From NCBI RefSeq assembly GCF_009728935.1, contig NZ_CP034235.1:4998001-5062000 (forward strand): DNA of 64,000 bases, in the 5' to 3' direction. The notes beneath the pieces were generated by a model. The model did not search any database and was not told the DNA's origin. It saw nothing but the letters and a program-made list of their open reading frames with translations. This stretch comes from Paenibacillus psychroresistens. Its GTDB lineage: Bacteria > Bacillota > Bacilli > Paenibacillales > NBRC-103111. The position numbers and the translations under genes were made by a program. This document shows, piece after piece, positions 1-8,846 of this stretch. The stretch's first letter is position 1; each line of letters opens with the position of its first letter.

Positions 1-598
1 TCGTGTTCAGATAGGTTTCCGCATTCTTATGTGGCATTTCGCTAAAAATATCTTCAATGATTCTTCCTCTAGATACCAACCTGCCTTTATGCATTAGTAA
101 ATAACCAAAAAGCTCCGCACTTTTACTGGTTTTCCATTTGACGACCACATTCTGCACACTGCGAATATCCATACCGCCCAAACAGTTAAACATGACTTTA
201 CTAGTAGAAGATACTTGCTCCATTTGTATCTTCTCTGATTGCAATTCGAGGATCACTCTTTGTACGGTTTGGTGAATTCTATCTTGCTTTACGGGTTTCA
301 CGATATAATCGTAAGCATAAACATCAAACGCCGATAGCGCATATTCTTTATGAGAGGTAACGAAAACAAGCCTCACTAATTTGCCGCTTGCTCTTAATCT
401 CTGGGCAAACTCCAGCCCACTTTCCTTAGGCATGCTAATATCAATAAACACCAAATCTGCATCATGATTTTCCAAATAAGAAAATGCCGATGTTGTCTCA
501 CGGAAACAGCCTACGATCTCCACATCAACAATTTTCATAAGGATGCGCTTCATTATTAAATGCATCGCCTGTTCATCATCGATCATTATGATTCTCAT
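1..598 (-). CDS. Response regulator with SARP/BTAD-like output region (3' end cut off)
   Basis: Partial gene that runs off the left edge. The ATG at 596-598 follows a GAGG ribosome site at about 8 nt spacing. The protein opens with a receiver domain: acidic pair D7-D8, phosphoacceptor D53 in FIDISMP, then a VTSHKEYAL segment and a KPV lysine motif. The following part (WKTSKSAELFGYLL, YLNT) resembles the winged-helix DNA-binding part of SARP/BTAD regulators. It is a clear paralogue of the regulator at 13182-14339, which has a receiver with the same VTSHKE and SMP blocks and the same type of output region. The regulated genes and the partner kinase lie outside the window or are unknown. Confidence 0.85.
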   Translation of the reverse strand, partial: MRIIMIDDEQAMHLIMKRILMKIVDVEIVGCFRETTSAFSYLENHDADLVFIDISMPKESGLEFAQRLRASGKLVRLVFVTSHKEYALSAFDVYAYDYIVKPVKQDRIHQTVQRVILELQSEKIQMEQVSSTSKVMFNCLGGMDIRSVQNVVVKWKTSKSAELFGYLLMHKGRLVSRGRIIEDIFSEMPHKNAETYLNT

Positions 599-643
599 GC
601 CAAACGCCTCACTTCTTATCTAACTATAAGACTAAATCCTCAT

Positions 644-667
644 AAAAAAAACTCCCCAAATGGGGAG
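644..667 (-). terminator. Intrinsic terminator after the LytS-like/LuxR-type operon
   Basis: On the minus strand the stem CTCCCC, loop ATTT and GGGGAG are followed by eight T residues. It sits 22 bp past the stop codon of the response regulator at 690-1316. Confidence 0.9.
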
Positions 668-689
668 GTAAAGGAAGAAAAGTGGACTT

Positions 690-1316
690 TTACCCAAGTA
701 TTTTTAATACTTTGGCTCGTTGCAGCGCTTGTACACGATTATTTACTCTAAGCTTTTTGTAGACATTTTTAATATGAAACTTAACCGTTTCACCTGTGAT
801 ATTCAAACGCGGGGCAATTTCCTTATTCGACAACCCATCAGCTACGAATCGTAAAACCTTCGTCTCTTGCTCAGTTAGTATTGCTTTATGTAACAATTCT
901 TCCACAGGTGTTCTAATGAATGCCTCCTCGATAAAGGATTCGGCTGCTGGGATTCGATGATTTTTAATGATCTTGTCTAACGTTTTTGACAATCGCTGCG
1001 CAGTTACTGGCTTCAGAAGATAATCCATAGCGCTCAGTTCAAAGGCTTGAACTGCATATTCATCATAGGCTGTCACAAAGACCACTTCTATAGAAGCATC
1101 AAGTTCAAGCAAAAGGCTTGAAAGCTGCATCCCGTCAATTTCCGGCATGGCAATATCAAGAAATGCAAGATGGATCGTATTCACCTTCACATATTCATAA
1201 GCTTCCATTGAACTTAGAAACGTATGCCGTATTTCGATCATTTTATTCCCGGACAATAACCGCTTCAAACGGTTCACCGATAATTCCTCATCATCCACAA
1301 TTATGGCTTGCAGCAT
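690..1316 (-). CDS. Two-component response regulator, receiver plus LuxR/GerE-type HTH
   Basis: A 208-residue regulator. The receiver holds D8-D9, phosphoacceptor D54 (FLDIAMPE), T82 and K102 (LLKPV). The C-terminus (about residues 150-205) is a LuxR-type helix-turn-helix with the typical blocks GLSNKEIA and TVKFHIKNVYKKL. The start ATG follows GGAGG, which lies inside the last codons of the upstream kinase, and only 2 bp separate the genes, so the two are translationally coupled. The receiver looks like those of LytTR regulators (VTAYDEYAVQAF), and the partner is a LytS-like kinase, but the output domain is LuxR-type rather than LytTR. Target genes cannot be told from the sequence. Confidence 0.93.
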   Translation of the reverse strand: MLQAIIVDDEELSVNRLKRLLSGNKMIEIRHTFLSSMEAYEYVKVNTIHLAFLDIAMPEIDGMQLSSLLLELDASIEVVFVTAYDEYAVQAFELSAMDYLLKPVTAQRLSKTLDKIIKNHRIPAAESFIEEAFIRTPVEELLHKAILTEQETKVLRFVADGLSNKEIAPRLNITGETVKFHIKNVYKKLRVNNRVQALQRAKVLKILG

Positions 1317-1318
1317 AA

Positions 1319-2536
1319 TTAACCTCCAATCTGCCGATTCAACAATACGGGAATTTCAAAAAAAACCTTCGTGCCTACTCCTTCAGCGCTTTCAATACGA
1401 AGGTTATTACCGTAAAGTAGCTTGATCCTCTGACTTATGTTCCAGAGTCCAACGCCTTTCTTGTTTATATCCGGTTTAAGTATTTCCTCCCGTTTTGTTT
1501 CGCTCATCCCGCCTCCGTTGTCCTCTACAGAAAAGCTGAGTACGGTGTCATCTCGCCTTTTAATGGAGATTTTTACGGTTCCACCCTGCAAACTGGACAT
1601 CAGTCCATGTCTAATGGCATTTTCCACCAATGGCTGAAGAATCAGTGAGGGAATCTCAAAATCCAAATTTGCATCCACATCAAACTCCACACCTAATCTA
1701 GCGCCAAAACGTGCCTTTTCGATGTTGATATAGGCATTTATTAGTGCTAATTCGTTTTCAATGGTTGTTAGTGAATCCAGCTGTTTGAAGTTAAAGCTGC
1801 TTCTCAGATACTGAGAAAGATCAAGCGTCAGCTCCTCTGCCTTATTAGGTGCATCGATACACAAAGAGGCAATAGAATTCAGAGTGTTATATAGGAAATG
1901 CGGCTTGATCTGGGATCGCAAAAAGGCAATTTCAGCGTCCTTAGCATCAGACTGCAGCTGTCTATTCTTCCTCAGCATTTCATTTATTGTTTCGTTTAAA
2001 AAAATAAAAAACAACACAGACACTACTGTAATAACGATATAAACCAACTGCACCTGAAAAACCTTAAATGAAAAACCTCTAATAATAGCGACCGTACAGA
2101 TTCCAACCATACAATAGTAGAAGCATAGGATCAACGACATGTATATTCGATTCTGCTTCATTGCATTAATGAATCGCTTTTGATAGTAAATGATCACAGG
2201 CATGCTAATTAACAATGTCAATGTAGTAGAATACAATCCTGAACCGCCACCAAGATAAGCCCGATACAAGATAATAATTACTGACAAGAATATACCTGTT
2301 CTCCAACCTCCATATAATGTCCCTAATAGTAAGGGAACGATTCTAATATCCAAACGGCCATTTGCAATAATAGTAGGAAAAGACATACACAATACGATGG
2401 ATAAGCCTAGTAATAAAGATAGAACGATCTTTACCTTATTATTACTCTCAGACCTCTCCGCAAAAAATATTTGGTAAGTGAAAATTACAGTTGAGATAAG
2501 CACCAATTGCAGCAAAAAATCTTTAATATTGCTCAT
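1319..2536 (-). CDS. LytS-like sensor histidine kinase, multi-pass membrane
   Basis: The first half has several hydrophobic segments resembling the 5TM-5TMR_LYT sensor region of LytS-type kinases. The kinase part has the His_kinase phosphoacceptor block FLRSQIKPHFLYNTLN and an ATPase domain with N box (LVENAIRHG) and G box (DNGGGM). I start at the ATG at 2536 (405 residues), because AAGGTGA lies about 8 nt upstream of it. A GTG at 2548 is open but sits on top of that ribosome site. It is the first gene of a kinase-regulator pair and probably phosphorylates the regulator at 690-1316. The ligand is unknown. Confidence 0.92.
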   Translation of the reverse strand: MSNIKDFLLQLVLISTVIFTYQIFFAERSESNNKVKIVLSLLLGLSIVLCMSFPTIIANGRLDIRIVPLLLGTLYGGWRTGIFLSVIIILYRAYLGGGSGLYSTTLTLLISMPVIIYYQKRFINAMKQNRIYMSLILCFYYCMVGICTVAIIRGFSFKVFQVQLVYIVITVVSVLFFIFLNETINEMLRKNRQLQSDAKDAEIAFLRSQIKPHFLYNTLNSIASLCIDAPNKAEELTLDLSQYLRSSFNFKQLDSLTTIENELALINAYINIEKARFGARLGVEFDVDANLDFEIPSLILQPLVENAIRHGLMSSLQGGTVKISIKRRDDTVLSFSVEDNGGGMSETKREEILKPDINKKGVGLWNISQRIKLLYGNNLRIESAEGVGTKVFFEIPVLLNRQIGG

Positions 2537-2646
2537 TCTTTCAATCACCTTTTCATCTAATAGCCTGTTACTTATTTATTCTAGCATCATTCGAGTTAAT
2601 TCGATATTTTTTTCTAGAATATTCAGGTGCAAATTGTTACCTTAAC

Positions 2647-2715
2647 AAAAAAAAGTAACCTGTAATAGCTGCCGCACGAAAATGGCGCATGGCAGCTATC
2701 ACCTGTTACTTTTTT
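2647..2715 (-). terminator. Long-stem intrinsic terminator, possibly bidirectional
   Basis: Inverted arms GTAACAGGTGATAGCTGCC and GGCAGCTATTACAGGTTAC (two mismatches) enclose a 17-nt loop and are flanked by A and T runs. It ends the ABC exporter operon 33 bp after the permease stop and can also work from the other side. Confidence 0.9.
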
Positions 2716-2748
2716 ACATCTGGGATCATTTTATAACTTCATTCTAAA

Positions 2749-3564
2749 TTAGGTACGGCGCATATAAGCAAGTACCGTGATAGGAGCAAAAATGGCTACG
2801 ATGACAGCAGCACCTAAGATTGAGATAGCAAAATCCCAACCTATAGTTCCATTGTTTGCAAGCTCTCGGACGGCAGATACGAGATGCGAGACCGGATTGA
2901 TGTTAACAAACCATTGGAGCCATCCGGGCATGGTATCGACTGGCACAAAAGCGTTAGAAAGAAACGTGAGCGGAAACAATACGAGCATCGATATCCCTTG
3001 TACACTAGAAGCTGTGCGTGCAATTACTCCGAAAAAGGCGAAGATCCAACTGATTGACCAAGAACAGAAAATTACGAGAAGCGCAGCGATAGCAACGTTA
3101 CTTAAGCCTGCTTCAGGACGGTAGCCCATAATAAATCCCATAGTAAAGGTGAGTATCGTCGCAATCGAATATCGGACGGTATCTGCTAACAAGGCTCCTG
3201 CCAACGGCGCTATACGCGCGATAGGAAGCGACTTAAATCGGTCAAATACGCCTTTATCCATGTCTTCACGCAGTTGGACGCCAGTAACGATCGAGGTCGT
3301 GATCACAGTCTGTACGAGTATCCCTGGAATGATAACTGGCAAATAACTCAGCACGTCACCAGAAATTGCACCACCGAAAATGTATGTAAACATTAAGGTA
3401 AATATGATCGGTTGGAGAGTAACGTCAAACAGCTGCTCTGGGGTGCGTCTAATCTTCAATATTCCTCTATAAGCCATTGTTAAAGTATTGCGTACCGTTT
3501 GGCCGAAGCTCGTGTAGTTTTTCAGCTGACGATCAGCACCTCGTTTGATTAAAGCGTTTTTCAT
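2749..3564 (-). CDS. ABC-2 type exporter permease (DrrB-like)
   Basis: A 271-residue integral membrane protein with about six hydrophobic segments and the ABC-2 permease layout seen in daunorubicin-resistance DrrB proteins. A conserved region around PGILVQT precedes a TSIVTGVQLREDMDKG block, which is the characteristic amphipathic stretch of these permeases. The ATG follows GGAGG, and its first bases overlap the stop of the ATPase gene by 4 bp (ATGA), so the two subunits are translated together. The likely role is efflux of a drug or other amphiphile across the membrane. The substrate cannot be read from sequence. Confidence 0.9.
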   Translation of the reverse strand: MKNALIKRGADRQLKNYTSFGQTVRNTLTMAYRGILKIRRTPEQLFDVTLQPIIFTLMFTYIFGGAISGDVLSYLPVIIPGILVQTVITTSIVTGVQLREDMDKGVFDRFKSLPIARIAPLAGALLADTVRYSIATILTFTMGFIMGYRPEAGLSNVAIAALLVIFCSWSISWIFAFFGVIARTASSVQGISMLVLFPLTFLSNAFVPVDTMPGWLQWFVNINPVSHLVSAVRELANNGTIGWDFAISILGAAVIVAIFAPITVLAYMRRT

Positions 3565-4592
3565 ACTCTTGCCACCTCCGGTTTGTTGGATACATCGGAT
3601 GCTGGTGTCGCGTCATCCTGAACACCATGGCCAGTAATCGAGAGAAACACCTCATCGAGGGTCGGTTTCTGCACGCTTATCTCAGCCAAATGAATCCCCT
3701 CTGCGCGGAGAGCAATAAGCAGGTCAGTGACCTTGTCAGCGTTATCCATCGGTGCAGTAATTTTCCCACCTTCTGAAGATACATTTGCCTGGATCTTGAG
3801 CACTTGCTCGACAATCTTACGAGCGATCTCCATATCTTGGTGATTCTGGACTCTCAATTGCAACGAAGAAGTTCCGACCGATGATTTTAGTTCGTCAACT
3901 GTCCCCTCGGCAACAACATGGCCACGATCGATAACCGCTATCCGGTCAGCCAATTGATCAGCTTCGTCCAGATATTGTGTTGTAAGAAGTATGGTTGATC
4001 CCGATTTCGCTAGCCGGCGAATTGTCTCCCACATTTGAAGACGTGTGCGTGGGTCCAACCCAGTAGTAGGTTCATCCAAAAAGATGAGTGGTGGCTGTGC
4101 AATTAGGCTAGCTGCCAGATCCAAACGACGACGCATACCGCCAGAGAAATTTTTCAACGGCCGTTTCGCCGCTTCCAATAAACCAAATTCTTCAAGCAGC
4201 TCCACTGCCTTACGCCGTGACTCTGCGCGCCCCAATCCAAGCAATCGTGAGAAGATAACAAGATTTTCAGTAGCACTGAGAGACTCATCGACCGATGCAT
4301 ACTGACCGGTTACTCCAATCAATTGACGGACAATTTGCGACTCCTTCACCACATCATGTCCGAAAATACTTGCTGAGCCCGCATCCGGTCTAAGCAAGGT
4401 TGCAAGCATTCTAATTGCGGTAGTTTTGCCTGCCCCATTCGGACCAAGCACACCGTAAATTGTACCTGTGCGAACATTCAAATCCACGCCATCCACCGCT
4501 CGGTTATCGCCAAAAACCTTGACCAATCCATGAGCTTCGATTGCCCAATCACCAGGCTTTGGTTCCATTTTCTTTATGTCTTTATGATTCAT
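3561..4592 (-). CDS. ABC exporter ATP-binding protein (DrrA-like)
   Basis: A 343-residue ATPase. Walker A is GPNGAGKT (residues 50-57), the signature is FSGGMRRRLDLA and Walker B is LIFLDEPTTGLD, followed by a switch histidine-region equivalent (TTQYLDEAD). The C-terminal 110 residues form the accessory domain typical of DrrA drug-export ATPases. The start ATG has AAGGAGG upstream. It forms an operon with the permease at 2749-3564 and should energise export by that permease. Confidence 0.93.
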   Translation of the reverse strand: MNHKDIKKMEPKPGDWAIEAHGLVKVFGDNRAVDGVDLNVRTGTIYGVLGPNGAGKTTAIRMLATLLRPDAGSASIFGHDVVKESQIVRQLIGVTGQYASVDESLSATENLVIFSRLLGLGRAESRRKAVELLEEFGLLEAAKRPLKNFSGGMRRRLDLAASLIAQPPLIFLDEPTTGLDPRTRLQMWETIRRLAKSGSTILLTTQYLDEADQLADRIAVIDRGHVVAEGTVDELKSSVGTSSLQLRVQNHQDMEIARKIVEQVLKIQANVSSEGGKITAPMDNADKVTDLLIALRAEGIHLAEISVQKPTLDEVFLSITGHGVQDDATPASDVSNKPEVARV

Positions 4593-4735
4593 TGCTGTTC
4601 CTCCTTGATAAATGATTAAACGAATTGTAACTCATACTTATGAACTGAATGTGAACAAGGAACGAGTCGTCACTAATAAGCTTCATTAAGAATAAACATA
4701 TTCCAATTCAAATCAAAAAAAGGCGGTGAATTTAA

Positions 4736-5548
4736 TTGAATTTGAAAAGTAAAGTTCAACAAATTAAAACCAATCCAGTACGTAAGGTTGCTGCTCAAAT
4801 AGTCAAATTTGCAATTATAGGTGATAGTCATGTCGGCTACGGAAATGGACTAAGCATTTATAAAAACCAATTAGCTAAAGCAGTGAAAGCAGGTGACAAA
4901 AAATTCGTTATTTTTGGAGGGGATAATAAACACGGTTCGGTGGGAACAACAGCGGAGACGGATTATAAAGCATTTAAAGACGTCGCCAGAGGAATTTTGG
5001 ACCCTAAGAAGATTCCATTTAAGGCTTCTATAGGAAATTGGGAGGATAATACTAGGGTTTTATTCAAAAAGTATTTAGGAAATGTGCTTGGTCAAATGAA
5101 TTTTCCAGGGACGAATGGTAAAGTAAAGTATGTCTGGTTGGATAATGCACCTGGAAAATTCAGTTTTGCAAGTATAAATTTGCTTAAGAAGCTAGATCCT
5201 AATTATTCCTATATTATCGATTGTCATTGGCCCTTGAAGGTGAAAGGTATCACAGTAGATCCCACTCATGTTATAAGCTCCGTGGAAACACAGCATTTTT
5301 TCGATGCCATCCCATCCAATGTGAGAGACAAAGTTATTGCCATTTTCACTCACCATGCTCATGTCTTTTATGAGAATCTAAGTAACATTTATCCAGGATT
5401 TACAAAGACAAAATTTTATGTGTGCGGATGTTCGGGTGCGTATCAATGTAAATGTAATTCCTCGAGCTGTGATAGAGGTTATTATGAGGCCGCTTTGACA
5501 ATCAATAATAATCAATTTGACCTCACGGTCAAGGGCGTAAAGTCCTAA
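4736..5548 (+). CDS. Metallophosphoesterase-like protein
   Basis: A 270-residue protein with calcineurin-like metallophosphoesterase motifs: D30-S-H32, GGDN (61-64), GN at 100-101, a histidine in DCHW, and the HHAH block. Canonical enzymes have GNH(E/D) where this one has GNWE, so one catalytic histidine is replaced by W102, and GHxH is HHAH. A cysteine-rich patch (CGCSG...CKCNSSSC) near the C-terminus is unusual. No signal peptide is seen. The start is TTG, chosen for the AGGCGGTGA ribosome site 6 nt upstream; there is no ATG nearby. It stands alone on the plus strand and overlaps the convergent neighbour by 4 bp. Substrate unknown. Confidence 0.75.
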   Translation: MNLKSKVQQIKTNPVRKVAAQIVKFAIIGDSHVGYGNGLSIYKNQLAKAVKAGDKKFVIFGGDNKHGSVGTTAETDYKAFKDVARGILDPKKIPFKASIGNWEDNTRVLFKKYLGNVLGQMNFPGTNGKVKYVWLDNAPGKFSFASINLLKKLDPNYSYIIDCHWPLKVKGITVDPTHVISSVETQHFFDAIPSNVRDKVIAIFTHHAHVFYENLSNIYPGFTKTKFYVCGCSGAYQCKCNSSSCDRGYYEAALTINNNQFDLTVKGVKS

Positions 5549-5976
5549 CGCAATAGCAACCAAGACAAGGAGCGTTTAGTTAAGTGCAAAGCGATCCAGA
5601 ATAAGAGCAAAGCATCAACCGTGTGAATTGCCGGGAGAAGTCCAGAGAAGTTAATAGACATATGCTGCAAGGATGTGAGTGCAAACAACCCCAATGGAAG
5701 CCATCGCAGGCTTCCTTTAATACGTCCAGCAAACGATAGTAAGAACATAATTATAGAAGCCATTTCAAAATAATTAGCGAAAGTACGATGCAGCTCTAAA
5801 TCACTCGAGTCCACAAATACACCCATCCCAGCAAAAAATACTTGGAGCACCACACAGATCAGATAACCTATTGCTAAAAAGCCATATATAAAACGTACGG
5901 ATCGGATCCTTGTCGAACCTTTTTCTTCGTTGCCTGCTGCTAAAACAGTTTTTTCTCTACTTTTTTCGTTACTCAT
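5545..5976 (-). CDS. Small four-helix membrane protein (DUF6220-like)
   Basis: A 143-residue protein with a charged N-terminus of about 28 residues and four hydrophobic segments. The pattern AGMGVFVDSS...HRTFANYFE, then QHMSINFSG and HTVDALLLFW resembles the DUF6220 membrane family, whose function is unknown. The ATG has AAAGGGAG upstream. It is the last gene of a run of two membrane proteins that follows an OmpR-type two-component system on the same strand, so it may be under that system's control. Confidence 0.7.
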   Translation of the reverse strand: MSNEKSREKTVLAAGNEEKGSTRIRSVRFIYGFLAIGYLICVVLQVFFAGMGVFVDSSDLELHRTFANYFEMASIIMFLLSFAGRIKGSLRWLPLGLFALTSLQHMSINFSGLLPAIHTVDALLLFWIALHLTKRSLSWLLLR

Positions 5977-5995
5977 TTTACATACTCCCTTTCAT

Positions 5996-6508
5996 TTAAG
6001 CGAGATTTGGTTTTTTTCGCGATCCCCACGGTTTGAAGACAGAAATAATGAACATCGCAGCAAGTGAAATAATTTGGAGAATAATTCCTACCCAAAGCTG
6101 GTTATTGTTGATGATAAATGCTGAATCCTCAAGGGCATTTAACCCTTCCGATGTTGTTAGTGTGACTGCTTTTAGAGTCCATAGATACATGCCAAGAGGT
6201 CCCAGCAAGATAGAGACGAGCATTAAAGCTTCCTTAGCAATAATCCAATAGTAGCGAAATAATCCCCATGAAGTTAGTACAGAGAGCAGTATTCCCGACA
6301 CCAGAGTCCCTATAGTTGCGGTTTTGATTGGAGTCTGCGCTAGAACATGCATTATGCCGTAGCTTGCTTTAAGCATACCTTCATCGTTGGTGTTCGCAGC
6401 TGTGATGCTCATTAAGAGAAAAACAACAGCTTCACCCAGCATAATTGCCGAAAATAGCAGGTGTAGGATTAACAGCCATTTTCGTTGTGTCCCCTTCAGT
6501 TTTGCCAA
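5996..6508 (-). CDS. Four-helix membrane protein of unknown function
   Basis: Four hydrophobic segments in about 170 residues; the N-terminal part (LILHLLFSAIMLGEAV) resembles DUF2269-type membrane proteins, but the match is weak. I start at a TTG at 6508, because AGGAGGTGA lies 6-8 nt upstream. A GTG at 6517 is in frame but lies inside that ribosome site. The gene is 21 bp downstream of the response regulator at 6530-7222 and 19 bp upstream of the next membrane gene, so four or five genes probably form one unit. Confidence 0.7.
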   Translation of the reverse strand: MAKLKGTQRKWLLILHLLFSAIMLGEAVVFLLMSITAANTNDEGMLKASYGIMHVLAQTPIKTATIGTLVSGILLSVLTSWGLFRYYWIIAKEALMLVSILLGPLGMYLWTLKAVTLTTSEGLNALEDSAFIINNNQLWVGIILQIISLAAMFIISVFKPWGSRKKPNLA

Positions 6509-6529
6509 CGATCTCACCTCCTGTCCTGT

Positions 6530-7222
6530 CTATAGATTAAACCTATATCCCACACCCCAGATCGTTTCGATATATTGCGGCTTGGATGGGTCTGTCTCAA
6601 TCTTCTCCCTAAGCTTACTAATATGTACAGTCACGGTAGCGAAATCGCCAAACGAATCTACCCCCCAAATTTTTTCGAACAGATCGTCTTTGCTAAATAC
6701 TCGATTTGGGTTCATCAATAAAAACAGGAGTAGATCATACTCTTTGGATGTAAACGAAATTTCAGTTTCTTTAATGAATACTTTACGAGCTAGCTTATCA
6801 ATCTGAATATCGCGAATACGCAGCTCGTCTGTTACTCTCATTCGATTGTCTGTAATCAGTCTGTCGTATCTGGCAATATGCGCTTTTACCCTAGCTACCA
6901 GCTCACCTAGACTAAATGGCTTGATCACATAATCATCTGCGCCTAGCCCCAAGCCGCGAATTTTATCAATATCCTCCTTTTTGGCGGAAACCATCAGAAT
7001 CGGAATATTCTTCACCTTACGGACCTGCCTGCAAATTTCGAAACCATCTGTTTTGGGCAGCATAAGATCGAGTAGAATTAAATCGTAATCCCCAAGGAGC
7101 GCCATCTTCAAACCGATGTCCCCACTTGCAGCGATTTCCACCCTATAACCGGTTGCTTCCAAATAGTCTTTTTCCACTTCTGCAATAACCTGGTCATCTT
7201 CGATAATCAAAATTCGCTTCAA
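6530..7222 (-). CDS. OmpR/PhoB-family response regulator
   Basis: A 230-residue regulator. The receiver has D9-D10, phosphoacceptor D52 (LLDLMLP) and the lysine block YVIKPFS. The C-terminal winged helix ends in the family-typical VWGVGYRFN-like tail (IWGVGYRFN). I start at a TTG at 7222: AGGAGG lies 10 nt upstream and the start overlaps the kinase stop codon (TTGA, 4 bp). A longer reading frame that begins at 7303 would put 27 foreign residues before the receiver. It pairs with the kinase at 7219-8691. Confidence 0.93.
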   Translation of the reverse strand: MKRILIIEDDQVIAEVEKDYLEATGYRVEIAASGDIGLKMALLGDYDLILLDLMLPKTDGFEICRQVRKVKNIPILMVSAKKEDIDKIRGLGLGADDYVIKPFSLGELVARVKAHIARYDRLITDNRMRVTDELRIRDIQIDKLARKVFIKETEISFTSKEYDLLLFLLMNPNRVFSKDDLFEKIWGVDSFGDFATVTVHISKLREKIETDPSKPQYIETIWGVGYRFNL

Positions 7223-8691
7223 GATAAATCGCCCTCCTGCTGTCTTATTCTTGGTAAAGTGAAATATATGCTCGTCCCTTCTCCGATACTGCTTTCCGCC
7301 CATACCTTACCATTGTGGCCTTCCATAATTTGTTTCACAATCGCAAGCCCAAGCCCGCTGCCGCCTGTTGCCGTGTTCCGCGATGGATCCTCCCGGTAAA
7401 AACGATCGAAAATATGCTGGAGCGCGGAGCTTTCAATTCCCGAACCATTATCGGTTATTTTTACTGTTGCTTCCGCTTCATTATTGATTAGCTCTATCTG
7501 AATTTCTTTTTTTGTTTTATTCAAATACTTTAAGCTGTTATCGATAATATTCATCACGATTCTGTGTAAATTTTTACGATCAGCCATAACGAGAACCACT
7601 CGACCACTTATGTTATTAAAGGTAATCGCCACGCCTTCCATTTGCAGATCCAGACGAAGCTCCTCTACGCAATCGTGTAAATAAGCAGCTAGATCCATAG
7701 ACTCTAGGTAAAAAGGGTATTGTTTCAAATCGAGCTTAGAGTACAGGAATAATTCGTCAATCAGCCGATCCATCTGTTCCGTTTTCTTCGCAATCATACT
7801 CATATATTTATCTCGCTTTGATTCCGTATCTGCGATTCCATCTTGAATGCCTTCAACGCATGCTCGAATTCCTGTAATCGGTGTTTTCAAATCATGCGAA
7901 ATATTCGAAATCAATTCTTTGCGATTTTCCTCGTATTGCAGCTGAAGACGGATAGATTCTTTAAGACGACTGCGCATTTCTTCAAAAGCAGCGCCTAGCT
8001 GTCCAAGCTCATCCTTTCGTTTCAAATTAACCTCATGCTCTAGGTTTCCCTCTTTGATCTCTTCTGCCGCTTGCTTCAATATACGTAAAGGCCTAATAAT
8101 GCTGCGAGAGACCAAGTACGTCAAAATCCCATTGGTCAACCCGATGACAATAAAGAGCGAAAGCACTAGCAACGGGAAAAACTTCTTTAGATTATCAAAA
8201 AATGGATTTAAATCAGTTAGCAGATACAATGTGCCAACAGATTGATCACTAAATGTAATATTGTATTTCTCTACAGTAAAACGGTTGTTCACTTTTGGAC
8301 CCCAGGGATGAGAACCCGAGGATGTTTTTAAATCTAGAAGCTGATTATACAGATCAATATTGTCCACGAATGGAGAAACAAAGGTTACCTGGTCACTCTG
8401 GACGACAACAATCCCTGCTTTCAGCGCTTTTAATTGCACATCTGTTTTTTGCAAAAATTCATTGTCATTGAAATGGTTGGGATCTTCTTGAGCCATAAAC
8501 TTCAATCCGGCAAACAACTCGCTACGCTGGTTGGACGATTCCCAAAAGGCCGGCATCCCTTTCCCATTACCCGTTCCCGTCATATCTTTGAAAAATATCG
8601 AGACCAAGCTGGCAGCGATAAGTGCGAACAGAATGACGGGGATGAAGGTCATGGCTATATATGAAAGTAAAAGTCGCGTTTTGATGGACAT
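7219..8691 (-). CDS. HAMP-containing sensor histidine kinase
   Basis: A 490-residue kinase: a first membrane helix near the N-terminus, an extracellular region of about 150 residues, a second helix, a HAMP linker (RPLRILKQAAEEIKEG), an H box (ISNISHDLKTPITGIRA) and an ATPase domain with N box (MNIIDNSLKY), G1 (DNGSGIE) and G2 (GGSGLGLAIVK). I choose the ATG at 8691 with AAGGAG 8 nt upstream; an in-frame TTG at 8697 has worse spacing. Coupled to the regulator at 6530-7222 by a 4-bp overlap. Confidence 0.93.
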   Translation of the reverse strand: MSIKTRLLLSYIAMTFIPVILFALIAASLVSIFFKDMTGTGNGKGMPAFWESSNQRSELFAGLKFMAQEDPNHFNDNEFLQKTDVQLKALKAGIVVVQSDQVTFVSPFVDNIDLYNQLLDLKTSSGSHPWGPKVNNRFTVEKYNITFSDQSVGTLYLLTDLNPFFDNLKKFFPLLVLSLFIVIGLTNGILTYLVSRSIIRPLRILKQAAEEIKEGNLEHEVNLKRKDELGQLGAAFEEMRSRLKESIRLQLQYEENRKELISNISHDLKTPITGIRACVEGIQDGIADTESKRDKYMSMIAKKTEQMDRLIDELFLYSKLDLKQYPFYLESMDLAAYLHDCVEELRLDLQMEGVAITFNNISGRVVLVMADRKNLHRIVMNIIDNSLKYLNKTKKEIQIELINNEAEATVKITDNGSGIESSALQHIFDRFYREDPSRNTATGGSGLGLAIVKQIMEGHNGKVWAESSIGEGTSIYFTLPRIRQQEGDLS

Positions 8692-8801
8692 TAACAAGTC
8701 TCCTTAGGCTTTCTCTAGAAATCCAGTATTGTAACCCATATATTTATATTACACCCTATATCTAAAATCCATCTAAATCAATTCTAAAAAAAGTATAAAT
8801 T

Positions 8802-8835
8802 AAAAAGTCTGAACCTAATATGGCTCAGACTTTTT
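8802..8835. terminator. Bidirectional intrinsic terminator
   Basis: AAAAAGTCTGA, a 12-nt loop and TCAGACTTTTT form a symmetric hairpin with A and T runs on both sides. It ends the DUF1801 gene at 8847-9269. Confidence 0.85.
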
Positions 8836-8846
8836 ATAAAGGAAGA

